From assembly GCF_000730565.1 (NCBI RefSeq), contig NZ_BBIQ01000004.1, positions 62,001 through 126,000 on the forward strand: a stretch of DNA of 64,000 bases. The letters are read 5' to 3'. Position 1 is the first letter of the stretch. Every line of letters begins with the position of its first letter. This DNA is from Pseudomonas fulva NBRC 16637 = DSM 17717. GTDB lineage: Bacteria > Pseudomonadota > Gammaproteobacteria > Pseudomonadales > Pseudomonadaceae. Shown piece by piece: positions 1 to 8,523 of the stretch. The position numbers and the translations under genes were made by a program. The notes under the pieces are model-generated. The model was not told the DNA's origin, made no database searches, and was given only the letters and a program-made list of their open reading frames with translations.

Positions 1-596
1 ATGGCGTCCTCGCCGTGCTGGTTCAGCAGATAGGTGTGGATTTGCATGACTTCGGTGGTCTGGTAGATGGGCGCGATGTCCAGGCGCCCGATCAGCGCAT
101 CACCGCCCTGACCGGTACTGCTCATCAGTACCTGTGGGCCGTTGGCCGAGACGGCTTGCATGCCCATGACTTCGAACCACGGCACCTGATGGGCAAAGGC
201 ATTCAACTCGATGTACCTGTACTGAGCCTGCAGGTCGGCCAGCAAGGCGCGCGCGACCCCCTTGCGGCGGTACGTGGGCGCTACAGCGAGAAAAGCCAGG
301 GCGCAGGCCTGGTCGTCGTTGTCGGCGGGCAATGCCAGAGCGAAGCCCAGTAACTGATCCGGGGCATCGGCATCGAGCGCCAGCGTCAGGGCAACGCGCA
401 GCCCGCGGGTGCCATCGAGTGCTTGCAGGTACTGGTGTACCTCCATGCCTACACCGTATTGGTACAACGGGTACAACGGGTTGTCAGGCGTAATGGCGAC
501 ACTACTCAGCTCACCCACCTCGTGGATGACCAGTTCCCGGATCTGGTTCTGGAACGACTCGGGTGGCACGCTGGACAGGCGGCTCAGGATGTGCAT
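1..596 (-). CDS. GNAT family N-acetyltransferase (C-terminus cut by window edge)
   Basis: This reverse-strand reading frame is open from an ATG at 596 to the left edge of the window, giving about 198 residues without a stop, so the gene is partial. The segment YRRKGVARALLADL, at about residues 111-124, is the R/Q-x-x-G-x-A/G acetyl-CoA pyrophosphate-binding loop of GNAT enzymes, and it is preceded by the usual hydrophobic strand (CALAFLAVAP). These enzymes move an acetyl group from acetyl-CoA to an amine; the substrate cannot be read from the sequence. The gene lies upstream of argC in the minus-strand direction only in the sense that argC's end faces it: argC is transcribed toward this gene, with 61 bp between them, so the two may be co-transcribed. 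The family call is firm and the substrate unknown. Confidence 0.8.
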   Translation of the reverse strand, partial: MHILSRLSSVPPESFQNQIRELVIHEVGELSSVAITPDNPLYPLYQYGVGMEVHQYLQALDGTRGLRVALTLALDADAPDQLLGFALALPADNDDQACALAFLAVAPTYRRKGVARALLADLQAQYRYIELNAFAHQVPWFEVMGMQAVSANGPQVLMSSTGQGGDALIGRLDIAPIYQTTEVMQIHTYLLNQHGEDA

Positions 597-657
597 CGGC
601 AAACAGGCTCCGGCGAATGGAATACAGCCCGCAGCATGAGTGCGCGGGCTGTACAGT

Positions 658-1623
658 CTACCCGTTTTTGCCGTTATCGCCGTCGGCGCGCAGGGCGTCG
701 AGCATCAAGTCCAGGTTCTGCACGGCAGCCCCGGCAGCCCCTTTGCCCAGGTTGTCGAAGACGGCGGTCAACAGCACCTGGCCGTGCGAGGGGTTGGCGT
801 ACAGGGCCAGGCGCAGATCATCGGTCCCGTTGAGCGCCTGGGGGTCGAGCCGCTCGGCTGTGCCCTGGGTTTGCAGCGGCATCACCTTCACGTGGCGGGC
901 GCCCTGGTAGTGCTGCTCCAGACACGCCTGCAACTGCTGCGCGCTGACCCGGCCGGGCAGCATGCGCAGGTGCAGGGCGATGCTGAGGACGATGCCCTGG
1001 CGATAGGCGCCATAGGCGGGCATGAACATGGGACGGGCCGATAGGCCGGCGTGGACCTGGATCTCGGGCACATGCTTGTGCGCCAGATCCAGCCCGTACA
1101 TGAGCACGGCCGAGGCGTCGCTATTGTCCTGCTGCTCATGCTGCTGCACCGCTGCGCGCCCGCCGCCGGAATAGCCCGAGATGGCATGGATGGCCAGCGG
1201 GTAGTCGGCAGGTACCAAGCCTGCCGCGATCAAGGGGCCGAGCAGTGCGATCGCGCCCGTCGGGTAGCAGCCAGGGTTGCTGACCCGGGTACTTTGGCCG
1301 ATATGCGCAGCCTGGTCACGATTCAGTTCGGCGAAACCGTAGGTCCAACCTGGCGCGGTACGGTGGGCTGAGCTGGCATCGATCACCCGCACCCCGGGAT
1401 TGTCGATCACGCTCACCGCTTCGCGTGCAGCGTCATCGGGCAAACAGAGGATGGCGATGTCGGCACGGTTGATGGCCTCGCTGCGGCACTTGAGGTCCTT
1501 GCGCTGGGCGTCGGCAAGTGTCAGCAGGCGCAGGTCCTTGCGATCGTGCAGGCGGGCATGGATTTGCAGCCCGGTGGTGCCTTGATCGCCATCGATGAAG
1601 ACAAGAGGTAGATGCATGTTCAC
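658..1623 (-). CDS. argC: N-acetyl-gamma-glutamyl-phosphate reductase, type 2
   Basis: ArgC reduces N-acetyl-glutamyl phosphate to the semialdehyde with NADPH in cytosolic arginine synthesis. The 321-residue protein has the short form of the type-2 family. It opens with a hydrophobic strand and a G-x-x-G-x-x-G-like nucleotide loop ([14 protein letters not shown]), and carries the catalytic cysteine in [10 protein letters not shown] at about residue 119. The [10 protein letters not shown] segment is also typical. The start is uncertain: a GTG at 1623 and an ATG at 1617 are both possible and neither has a clear ribosome binding site. It is divergent from a LysR gene and leads toward a GNAT gene. 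Pseudomonads usually carry a housekeeping argC elsewhere, so this is probably a second copy; that is inference. Confidence 0.9.
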   Translation of the reverse strand: MNMHLPLVFIDGDQGTTGLQIHARLHDRKDLRLLTLADAQRKDLKCRSEAINRADIAILCLPDDAAREAVSVIDNPGVRVIDASSAHRTAPGWTYGFAELNRDQAAHIGQSTRVSNPGCYPTGAIALLGPLIAAGLVPADYPLAIHAISGYSGGGRAAVQQHEQQDNSDASAVLMYGLDLAHKHVPEIQVHAGLSARPMFMPAYGAYRQGIVLSIALHLRMLPGRVSAQQLQACLEQHYQGARHVKVMPLQTQGTAERLDPQALNGTDDLRLALYANPSHGQVLLTAVFDNLGKGAAGAAVQNLDLMLDALRADGDNGKNG

Positions 1624-1699
1624 GTGTCCAAGCCAGTAGGTCGGACACCAGCGTCGCTCAAGCCAGACGTAAAGAAAATTTACATTTCATGACCGGGAC

Positions 1700-1716
1700 G
1701 TTCAGCTATTCTGAAC
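1700..1716. promoter_or_regulatory. Candidate LysR-type binding site (GTTCAG-N5-CTGAAC)
   Basis: A perfect 6-bp inverted repeat, GTTCAG and CTGAAC around 5 bp, contains the T-N11-A spacing known for LysR-type regulator sites (T at 1702, A at 1714). It lies in the 127-bp gap between the divergent argC and LysR genes, 34 bp before the LysR start. It therefore suits autoregulation and control of argC. No binding data can be inferred. Confidence 0.5.
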
Positions 1717-1750
1717 CTTTCGACGTTTAGCTCAAGGAAACCGTGGCACT

Positions 1751-2632
1751 GTGCGTGAAATAAGCCTTGACCGCCTGCGGACGCTGGTGGTGATCAGTCA
1801 GCTAGGGTCTTTTGCGGCGGCAGCCCGTCAGCTCAATCTGGCACCCCCCACCATCAGCCTGCACGTGGCCGAGCTGGAGTCGCGGGTGGGCGCTTCGCTG
1901 CTGACCCGCACACGCGGCCAGGTTCGGCCGACAGCCATTGGCGAAACCCTTCTGGTGCGCGCCAGGCGCCTGCTTGCCGATGCCGAACTGGCCCTGGATG
2001 AGGTGCGCAATCAAGTGCAAGGCCTGACAGGGCGTGTGCGGCTTGGCGCATCGACAGGGGCCATCGCGCACCTGCTGCCCGAGGCGCTTGAGCACCTGCG
2101 CATTGATCACCCGGGCATCGATGTGCAGGTGCAGGTCCTCACTTCCCAGGCGTCCCTGGTGCAGTTGCGTGAAGGGCTGCTGGACATCGGCCTGGTGGCC
2201 TTGCCACAAGTGGCGGGCAAGGGCCTGGCGGTCACTGCTTGGCGCCGAGACCCCATCCTGGCTTACATGCCGGCTGACTGGCAGCCGCCGGCAGCTGTCA
2301 CGCCTCAGTGGTTGGCCGAGCGCCCTTTGATCCTCAATGACAGCAGCACGCAGTTGTCGCGGGTCTGCTCCGAATGGTTCGCAGCGGCCGGGCTGCACCC
2401 ACAGCCACGCATCGAACTGAACTACAACGACGCGATCAAGCGCCTGGTGAGTGCCGGGTACGGTGCCACGTTGCTGCCGCAGGAGGGTGAGGTAACGGAG
2501 GCAGACCCACGTCTGGTCTGTCGACCCTTGAGGCCTGGGTTGTGGCGGCAGTTGGGGATCGCCTGCCGGGACGCCAGGCAGGATAAGGCTACTCACTATG
2601 TGCTTCAGGCATTGGAGCGGCTGAGTCAGTAG
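1751..2632 (+). CDS. LysR family transcriptional regulator
   Basis: The 293-residue protein has the LysR layout. An N-terminal winged helix-turn-helix covers about residues 5-64 (LRTLVVISQLGSFAAAARQL, then PPTISLHVAELE), followed by an alpha/beta effector-binding domain from about residue 90 to the end. The GTG start at 1751 has an AAGGA element about 12 bp upstream. The gene is divergent from argC with a T-N11-A palindrome between them, so the simplest reading is a local regulator of argC, and perhaps of the GNAT gene behind it, responding to an amino-acid-like ligand. The ligand is unknown. Confidence 0.92.
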   Translation: MREISLDRLRTLVVISQLGSFAAAARQLNLAPPTISLHVAELESRVGASLLTRTRGQVRPTAIGETLLVRARRLLADAELALDEVRNQVQGLTGRVRLGASTGAIAHLLPEALEHLRIDHPGIDVQVQVLTSQASLVQLREGLLDIGLVALPQVAGKGLAVTAWRRDPILAYMPADWQPPAAVTPQWLAERPLILNDSSTQLSRVCSEWFAAAGLHPQPRIELNYNDAIKRLVSAGYGATLLPQEGEVTEADPRLVCRPLRPGLWRQLGIACRDARQDKATHYVLQALERLSQ

Positions 2633-2730
2633 CGTGGGCAGGCGCAGCAGCGGTCAATGCTGGGGATGACGGGTTGAGCAATGCCGAAAACGGGCAGGGC
2701 GCAAGTATCTGCGCCATGGGCTAAGCAGGC

Positions 2731-2760
2731 GGGGCCGCGATGGGCTGCGCCGCAGCCCCA
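2731..2760. repeat. REP-like palindromic stem
   Basis: GGGCTGCG (2742-2749) and CGCAGCCC (2751-2758) form a tight hairpin inside GC-rich intergenic DNA. The bases just before it resemble the second element at 63324-63380, which also carries a GATGGGCTGC...GCAGCCC hairpin. P. putida genomes have many such scattered intergenic elements. With both flanking genes ending toward it, this one may also serve as a transcription terminator. Confidence 0.5.
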
Positions 2761-2790
2761 GGCGTTCAGCCCGAATCGTCAATACAAGCC

Positions 2791-3441
2791 TTAGAACCAG
2801 CGATCGCTCTTTTTCCGCCCACGGGTCAAGGCCGGTAGAATGAGACCGACCAACAAGCCCGCCCCTGCGATGCTGCCGCCATACACCATGTAGCGCATCA
2901 TCACCTGCTTGTTCTCGTCACCCAGGCGCGCCTGGGCATCGCGAAGGTTCGACTGGCTCTGGTCCAGTTGCTCGTTCAAGTCCTTGTTGCGCGCCTGGAG
3001 TTCGTCGACCAGTTGCTTGCGCGAATCCAGGGTTTCCTGCATGCCCTGCACCCGGTTCTTCCAGCTGTCATCGATGGTCTTCAATTGCCCTGTCAATTCG
3101 GCCACCTTGGCATCGAGCTCAGGCAAGCGCTCATTCTGGCCAGGCACTGACTGCAGATCACTGGAGAGGATCCACACCACATCACCGTTTTGTCCACGGA
3201 CCTGGCTGTAGTTGCCCTGGGTACCGATCAGCGTCAGCGGCTGCCCGGACTTCAGCGTACCGACGATACGGTGGCCGTCTGTCGGACCACTGCGTACGTA
3301 GGTGCTGAGGCTGTCACTGACCCAGCGGGCATCGCTGGCTGGCGTCTCGGCGTGCGCGGGCGTGACGAGCGCCAGGGCGCTGGCAAGCAGACCGCCGCGC
3401 AGGGCAGGGAGGGCAAAGGCAGTTAGGCGGGAGTCGGGCAT
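2791..3441 (-). CDS. SH3-domain, coiled-coil membrane-anchored protein (TIGR04211/YgiM type)
   Basis: From the ATG at 3441 the protein has about 216 residues. An alternative upstream start at 3468 would add nine residues. A signal peptide ends near TPAHAE. A bacterial SH3 domain follows at about residues 35-100 (STYVRSGPTDGHRIVGTLKSG, then WILSSDL). Next comes a long charged coiled coil (about residues 105-180), one transmembrane helix (YGGSIAGAGLLVGLILPAL) and a basic cytoplasmic tail ending in SDRWF. This is the layout of the YgiM/TIGR04211 family. The SH3 and coiled coil would lie in the periplasm, probably near peptidoglycan. Function is not established. It is a single-gene unit. Confidence 0.82.
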   Translation of the reverse strand: MPDSRLTAFALPALRGGLLASALALVTPAHAETPASDARWVSDSLSTYVRSGPTDGHRIVGTLKSGQPLTLIGTQGNYSQVRGQNGDVVWILSSDLQSVPGQNERLPELDAKVAELTGQLKTIDDSWKNRVQGMQETLDSRKQLVDELQARNKDLNEQLDQSQSNLRDAQARLGDENKQVMMRYMVYGGSIAGAGLLVGLILPALTRGRKKSDRWF

Positions 3442-3907
3442 TTTGGGGTCTTCGCTGAAGCTGGACAAATGTAGGCCGATGAATGGGCCGCGAACCGGTC
3501 GGGTAGTGAACCGTCAGCCAAAGACCGTTTTTTTGTAAGCTGGTTCACCGTTGGCGTCGCGAAAAGTCTTCAACATGTTGCGCAAATGGATGAGGTGCGG
3601 GGCAGGGTCAACCAGGCATTCTTTCTGTACACCGGTTCGATTGGTAAACCTGAGCGCGGCAATGGGGCCTGCCTGGGTCTAGCAGGCGTCGCCCCTGGAA
3701 TGGAAAACTGATGCCGTTCGTTCCCTGGCTGCAGCCCAACCCTGGCCGGCATCGAACCAGGCGACTCTACCTTGCTGAAGGTCATTCATGAGCGCTGCGC
3801 TCATTCGGCTGGAAGGCGTTGACGATATTGCGTCGGTCGCTGGGGCTGCGAAACTGGCACTTTTACCAGTTTCGCGGGTAGGCATCAGAGCGCCCGATCT
3901 GGCGACC
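3442..3907. other. Intergenic region without a supported gene
   Basis: About 466 bp separate the SH3-domain gene from the end of the BCCT transporter gene. Short open frames occur on the minus strand (for example 3679-3885), but they have no recognisable domain, signal peptide or clear ribosome binding site. The only structure I see is the hairpin at 3848-3875. The promoter of the SH3-domain gene should lie near its right end, close to 3480-3540. Confidence 0.6.
3848..3875 (-). terminator. Perfect 10-bp hairpin downstream of the BCCT gene
   Basis: GCGAAACTGG (3848-3857) and CCAGTTTCGC (3866-3875) are perfect inverted arms around an 8-nt loop. The hairpin begins 33 bp past the stop of the minus-strand transporter gene, so a transcription end or mRNA-stabilising role is likely. 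No run of U follows in that direction, which weakens a strict intrinsic-terminator call. Confidence 0.5.
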
Positions 3908-5653
3908 TCATGATTCGGTCAGCTCTTTGGTTGCAACAGCTTTCACCGAGGCTTTCTTTTCCTGAACGACGATGTAGAACTCTTCGCCATGCTTGACGGC
4001 GCCATACAACACAGCTTTTTCGATCAGCTCGGTACCGCGAAGGTGGCGCAGCATCATGGGGTCCTTGCGCAGGTCGCGATAAAGCGCCAGACACAGCAGC
4101 ACCATGACCAGTACGAAGGGCAGGGCCACCACGATGGTCAGGTTTTGCAGCCCGGTCAGGGCTTTGTCCGGCGCGCTGGGATCACCGATGGCCAGCATGA
4201 TGGCTGCGACCGTGCCGGTGAGCGCTCCCCAGAAAATCACCGTGCGTCGTGAAGGGGAGGTGGTGCCATGTTCGGACAGCGTCCCCATGACCAGTGATGC
4301 TGCGTCGGCACCGGATACGAAGAAGATACCGACCAGGATCATCACCAGCACCGCAGTGGCGGAGGCCAAAGGGTAACTGGCGAGCAATTGGTACAGCGCA
4401 TGGTTGCTGTTGACGGCACCGTTAGCCAGCACGAAGGCGCCTTCGCGCAAGGCGTCGATGGCCGCTCCGCCGAAGATGGTGAACCACACCAGGCTGACCA
4501 GGCTTGGCACCAGCAGTACCCCGGTGACGAATTGGCGAATGGTGCGGCCACGGCTGATACGGGCGATGAACATGCCGACGAAAGGCGTCCAGGAGATCCA
4601 CCATGCCCAGTAGAACACCGTCCAGCCGGCCAGCCAGGCGTTCATCGGTTCGCCGCCGCTGGCATTGGTGCGCGCCATCATTTCCGGCAGCATCTTGATG
4701 TAGATACCGATCGATGTCGGCAGCAGGTTGAGCATCAGCAGGGTAGGCCCGACCAGAAACACGAACACGGCGAGCACAAGTGCAAGCACCATGTTGGTAT
4801 TGGACAGCCACTGGATACCCTTGCCGATGCCCGACACAGCTGAGGTGACGAAGGCGATGGTCAGCACGGTGATCAGTGCGATGTAGAACAGCTTGCCGGG
4901 GTGCTCGATCCAGCCGTTGTATTCAAGGCCACCTGCAATTTGCAGCGCCCCAAGCCCCAGCGATGCGGCCGAGCCGAACAGCGTGGCAAAGATTGCCATC
5001 ATGTCGATCAGCCGGCCGAGCGGGCCATTGGCGTGCTTGCCGATCAAGGGCCTGAAGGCTGCGGATATCAGTTGGGAGCGGCCGCGCCGAAAAGTGCCAT
5101 AGGCGATGGCGAGCCCGACGATGGCATACATTGCCCAAGGGTGCAGCGTCCAGTGAAACAGGGTGGTGGCCATGGCCACCTGCATCGCTTCGCTCGACTG
5201 ACCAGTGGTCGAGCCCGGCGGCGGGGAAACGTAGTGCGATAACGGCTCGGCCACGCCGAAGAACATCAGGCCGATGCCCATGCCGGCGCTGAACATCATC
5301 GCCACCCACGACACCGTTCGAAATTCGGGCAGTTCCCCGTCCCTGCCCAGCGGCACACGACCATAACGACTGGCAGCCAACCACAGTACGAACACGACGA
5401 ACACAGTCGAGGTCAGCACGAAGAACCAGCCGAAGTTGAGAATGACCCACGACTGCGCACTGGACGCGCTGCTAGCCAAATTGACTTGGTTGAGGAAACC
5501 CCACAGCACGAACGCGATGGCCAGCAGGCTGGTGAAACCGAACACGACCCAGTCGAGCTTGCCCTCCAGGCGCCTGTCCTGTCGGGCTTCGTCCGTTTTG
5601 GAGGGATCGGTCACGCCAAGATCGGGTGTCTCTGCGAAGTGTTCCTTTGCCAT
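3908..5653 (-). CDS. BCCT family betaine/choline/carnitine transporter
   Basis: From the ATG at 5653 the protein has 581 residues. The frame stays open further upstream, but the extra 57 residues are low-complexity and unlike the family. About twelve hydrophobic segments are visible. The BCCT signature lies in the middle: FYWAWWISWTPFVGMFIARI, with the aromatic-rich WAWWISW that forms the substrate box. FSAGMGIGLMFFGVAEPLSH near residue 130 is the conserved glycine-rich stretch of TM3. These carriers import quaternary amines with Na+ or H+. The short hydrophilic C-terminus is smaller than in E. coli BetT (about 677 residues), so osmosensing may differ. It is probably monocistronic. No bet genes are adjacent, so the substrate is not fixed. 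Confidence 0.92.
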   Translation of the reverse strand: MAKEHFAETPDLGVTDPSKTDEARQDRRLEGKLDWVVFGFTSLLAIAFVLWGFLNQVNLASSASSAQSWVILNFGWFFVLTSTVFVVFVLWLAASRYGRVPLGRDGELPEFRTVSWVAMMFSAGMGIGLMFFGVAEPLSHYVSPPPGSTTGQSSEAMQVAMATTLFHWTLHPWAMYAIVGLAIAYGTFRRGRSQLISAAFRPLIGKHANGPLGRLIDMMAIFATLFGSAASLGLGALQIAGGLEYNGWIEHPGKLFYIALITVLTIAFVTSAVSGIGKGIQWLSNTNMVLALVLAVFVFLVGPTLLMLNLLPTSIGIYIKMLPEMMARTNASGGEPMNAWLAGWTVFYWAWWISWTPFVGMFIARISRGRTIRQFVTGVLLVPSLVSLVWFTIFGGAAIDALREGAFVLANGAVNSNHALYQLLASYPLASATAVLVMILVGIFFVSGADAASLVMGTLSEHGTTSPSRRTVIFWGALTGTVAAIMLAIGDPSAPDKALTGLQNLTIVVALPFVLVMVLLCLALYRDLRKDPMMLRHLRGTELIEKAVLYGAVKHGEEFYIVVQEKKASVKAVATKELTES

Positions 5654-5964
5654 GAAGTTGAAGCCCTGTGTGACGTGCCTGCTGAAACAGGCTTGTTGTT
5701 GTAGGGGCGAGCGCGTGGTGGCGTTCTCGGCAGGGTGGTTTGCCGGGCGATTATCCTGCGCACCAAATCCCGCTGCCTGTCCCGGTTGCGCCCTGGGGCT
5801 TCCATTGCGCGACCTGCTGGTCACTTTTAGTTCCTGGGCGGATGACCCTTTCTGTGTCGTGTTCTGTTAACCTGATCGACATCACCCGGGCCTGCTTGTC
5901 CGAGTAGCGTGGACACGCTGCTGCTCGTGGCCTGGGCCGCATCAGGAAACGGAGATTCGTCAAC
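5654..5964. other. Divergent promoter region
   Basis: This 311-bp gap separates the divergent BCCT gene and the 105-residue gene. It should hold both promoters. I see only a short hairpin (GCCTG at 5677-5681 with CAGGC at 5688-5692), which would lie in the BCCT leader. The purine-rich AGGAAACGGAG at 5945-5955 is a plausible ribosome binding site for the downstream gene. Confidence 0.5.
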
Positions 5965-6282
5965 ATGGCCACTGATCGTGTGAGCCTGATTCATTTCGAT
6001 AAATTGAGCATGAGCCCCGCCGCTGCCGATCGCTTCCAGCAGGCACTCGACGCCCTGGAGACACTGAAACTGCAGGATCGCTATGTCTACCTCATCGCGC
6101 CTTATCTGGGTGATATCGCCGACGCCTCCGATGCGGACCAATTAGCCACTGCCGTCGAGCAAGGCCTGCGTGTGGTCGACGAACTGCTGAGCGGCAAGTC
6201 GGTTACCAAGGCCAAAGCCGACGAGGTGCGCGAGGTGTTCCAGCGGGCCGGTGAGCGCGCGCGGGTAGAGCTGACCGCCTGA
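5965..6282 (+). CDS. Conserved hypothetical protein, 105 residues
   Basis: The frame starts at an ATG with an AACGGAG element 10-14 bp upstream and encodes a soluble, mostly helical, acidic protein with no signal peptide or membrane segment. A central stretch (YLIAPYLGDIADASDADQ) separates two helical parts. The last third is rich in charged residues, as in a helical bundle. I do not recognise a domain. The codon use, ribosome site and length look like a real gene. The next gene, a periplasmic binding protein, begins 69 bp later on the same strand, so the two may share a transcript, but they need not share a function. Confidence 0.7.
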   Translation: MATDRVSLIHFDKLSMSPAAADRFQQALDALETLKLQDRYVYLIAPYLGDIADASDADQLATAVEQGLRVVDELLSGKSVTKAKADEVREVFQRAGERARVELTA

Positions 6283-6351
6283 AGCAGGTTTTACGTCCAG
6301 TGCCCAGCGCAGGGAACGAGGAATCACAGCGTCGTCTGCCGGAGTTCTTGC

Positions 6352-7128
6352 ATGATCAAGGGTTTGGTTGGCCTGTTGTGCCTCGGGCTGTTGCCATCGT
6401 TGGCAATGGCTGCCGAGCCGTGTAAACGCCTGACCGCTACCGGAAATCCGGAATACCCACCTTACCTTTGGCATGACCCCCTCGACCCGCAACACCTGGT
6501 TGGGGCCAATGCCGATCTGGTCACCCACCTGGCCAACAGCCTTGGCCTGGAAATCGACGTCCTCTATGTAGGCCCTTGGTCCAGAGCCCAGGAAGAGGTT
6601 CGCACCGGCAGAATCGACTTGATGGCCGGCTACTTCATCACCGACGCTCGCCGGCAGCAGATGGACTACATTCTGCCCGCATTTCTCTACACGCCGAGCG
6701 TGATCTGGGCTCGTCAGGGGCATGGCTTCGTCTACGGGCAATGGTCGGATCTGCAGGGCCTCAAGGGCGGAACGCTGGTCAATAACAGTCACGGTCAACA
6801 GTTCGATGCCTATGCCAGGCAGCACCTGATGCTCGAAGCGGTGCCCAGCGCCAGGCAGGCTTTCGAAAAGCTGATGCACGGGCGCAGTGACTATGTGATC
6901 TATGAGCAGTACCCGGGCATGGCCCTGGCGCGCACCTTGGGCATCGACCAGCAGGTGCTGATCCTGCAGCCGCCTGTCTCCAGCGAAGGCCTGTACCTGG
7001 CCCTGTCAAAGGCTTCGCCGTGCAACCAGCCGGCGCTGCGCGAAGCCTTGGGCCGGGCGATGCAGCAGCTCAACGCGCAGGATGTACCGCAGCAGTTGCT
7101 CAGACTCAACCTGGAACGCAGCCGCTAA
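6352..7128 (+). CDS. Periplasmic solute-binding protein (family 3), orphan
   Basis: The 258-residue protein has a clear signal peptide (GLLCLGLLPSLAMA, then AEPC). The rest resembles amino-acid-type binding proteins (SBP_bac_3): an early ligand strand (TATGNPEYPPYLW), the NADLVTHLANSLGLEI segment and VRTGRIDLMAGYFITDARR, the site where family members contact the ligand backbone. Two cysteines, near the mature N-terminus and late in the protein, could form a disulfide. There are no ABC permease or ATPase genes nearby, so it may serve a distant transporter or act as a sensor partner. Its end faces the end of the cytochrome gene. Confidence 0.85.
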   Translation: MIKGLVGLLCLGLLPSLAMAAEPCKRLTATGNPEYPPYLWHDPLDPQHLVGANADLVTHLANSLGLEIDVLYVGPWSRAQEEVRTGRIDLMAGYFITDARRQQMDYILPAFLYTPSVIWARQGHGFVYGQWSDLQGLKGGTLVNNSHGQQFDAYARQHLMLEAVPSARQAFEKLMHGRSDYVIYEQYPGMALARTLGIDQQVLILQPPVSSEGLYLALSKASPCNQPALREALGRAMQQLNAQDVPQQLLRLNLERSR

Positions 7129-7159
7129 GGCTTTCCCGTGCTCGACGGCGTGGCATGCC

Positions 7160-8506
7160 TCAGCGCATTTGCAGGATGATCGGGCTGGGGCTGGCAGGGT
7201 CGGTATCGTTGCGCAGCTTGGCCACGGCCGCCGCTTTCACGGCGTTGCCGTGGTTACCCCAGGCACTTCGGGTATAGCTCAACACCTCTGCTATTTCCTG
7301 ATCGCTCAACTGTGCACGCATGGCGGGCATGCGGTAGGCATCGGGCCTGCCATCGGCCACGGCCCGCTGCGACCCGTTCAGGGTGATGTTGATGGCCGAG
7401 GCAGCCTCCTTGGCGAGCAAGGAAGTGGCACCAGCCAGGGGCGGCATCCACTCGCCCTGGCCCTTGCCATCCATGCCGTGGCAGGTGGCGCAGCGTGCCA
7501 TGTAAGTGCGTACGCCTGGGCGCTCCAGCTGCGCGAGTGTGGGCTCGGGCTGATACTGCCAGGGTTTGCCATCACGGGATGGGTCGCCGAGCAGCGCCTT
7601 GAGGTAATGGGCGATGGCCTGTAGATCGCCATCGGTCATGAACTGCGTAGAGTTGTTGAATGCCTCGGTCATCGAGCCGAAGACCACGGCATGTCGATTG
7701 CGACCGGTCTTGAGAAACTGCACCACCTCAGTCTCGTTCCAGCGCCCGAGGCCGGTGTTGGGATCATTGCGCAAACTTGGCGCGTACCAGCCATCGAGCA
7801 AGGCGCCTGCGAGGTACGCCGTGCCCGAGTCATCAAAGGCTTTTTCATTGAAGGCCAGGCCGCGGGGGGTATGGCAACTGCCGCAGTGCCCCGGTCCCTG
7901 CACGATGTAGGCGCCGCGATTCCACAGTGTGTTCTTGTCGTTCTTCGCCAAGTACGGGCTGGCAGGGGCGAAGGCTCCGTTCCACAGGGCAATGGGCCAG
8001 CGCAGGTTCAATGGCCAGGGTATGTCGACAGGCTTGTTCGGCTGCCGTGCTGGCTGAACACTGCGCATGAAGAATGCGTACAGCGCTCGTACGTCATCGT
8101 CGCTGAGTTTGGCATAGGAGGGGTAGGGCATGGCGGGGTAAAGGCGGCGGCCACCAGGCGCCACACCGTGGCGCACGGCCCGGTCGAAATCGGCCAGCGA
8201 GTAGGCGCCGATGCCTGTTTCTTTGTCAGGGGTGATGTTGGTGGCGTGGATCGTGCCAAGCGGCGTTGCCATTTCGAGCCCACCTGCCATGGGCGGGTTA
8301 TCAGGCACGCTGTGGCAGGCGACGCAATCGCCCAGCCGTGCGACGTATTCCCCGCGTCGGATCAATGCCAGGTCGTCGGTGGCGCGTGCCTGCTCATCAG
8401 CGAACGGCGAGGCAGGTTCTCGGGTGACGTACCAACCGGCCAAGCCAGCGACGACCGCGCAGGGCAGCAACAGCCAGCCGAGGGTTCTAGCAGTACGAGG
8501 GTTCAT
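7160..8506 (-). CDS. Triheme cytochrome c subunit of a molybdenum dehydrogenase
   Basis: The 448-residue protein has an N-terminal membrane-spanning signal (TLGWLLLPCAVVAGLAGWYV) and three CxxCH heme sites: CVACH near residue 60, CGSCH near residue 210 and CATCH near residue 342. Later methionines provide axial ligands. This is the layout of the cytochrome subunits of membrane-bound alcohol/aldehyde dehydrogenases. It follows the Mo subunit gene by 17 bp on the same strand and is almost certainly in the same operon, passing electrons from the Mo enzyme to the respiratory chain in the periplasm. Confidence 0.93.
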   Translation of the reverse strand: MNPRTARTLGWLLLPCAVVAGLAGWYVTREPASPFADEQARATDDLALIRRGEYVARLGDCVACHSVPDNPPMAGGLEMATPLGTIHATNITPDKETGIGAYSLADFDRAVRHGVAPGGRRLYPAMPYPSYAKLSDDDVRALYAFFMRSVQPARQPNKPVDIPWPLNLRWPIALWNGAFAPASPYLAKNDKNTLWNRGAYIVQGPGHCGSCHTPRGLAFNEKAFDDSGTAYLAGALLDGWYAPSLRNDPNTGLGRWNETEVVQFLKTGRNRHAVVFGSMTEAFNNSTQFMTDGDLQAIAHYLKALLGDPSRDGKPWQYQPEPTLAQLERPGVRTYMARCATCHGMDGKGQGEWMPPLAGATSLLAKEAASAINITLNGSQRAVADGRPDAYRMPAMRAQLSDQEIAEVLSYTRSAWGNHGNAVKAAAVAKLRNDTDPASPSPIILQMR

Positions 8507-8523
8507 GGCGGCGTCCTTGTCGG

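Noticed and set aside
3570..3885. Short minus-strand frames in the gap before the BCCT gene
   Set aside because: No ribosome site, signal peptide or known motif; the frames overlap each other and look random.
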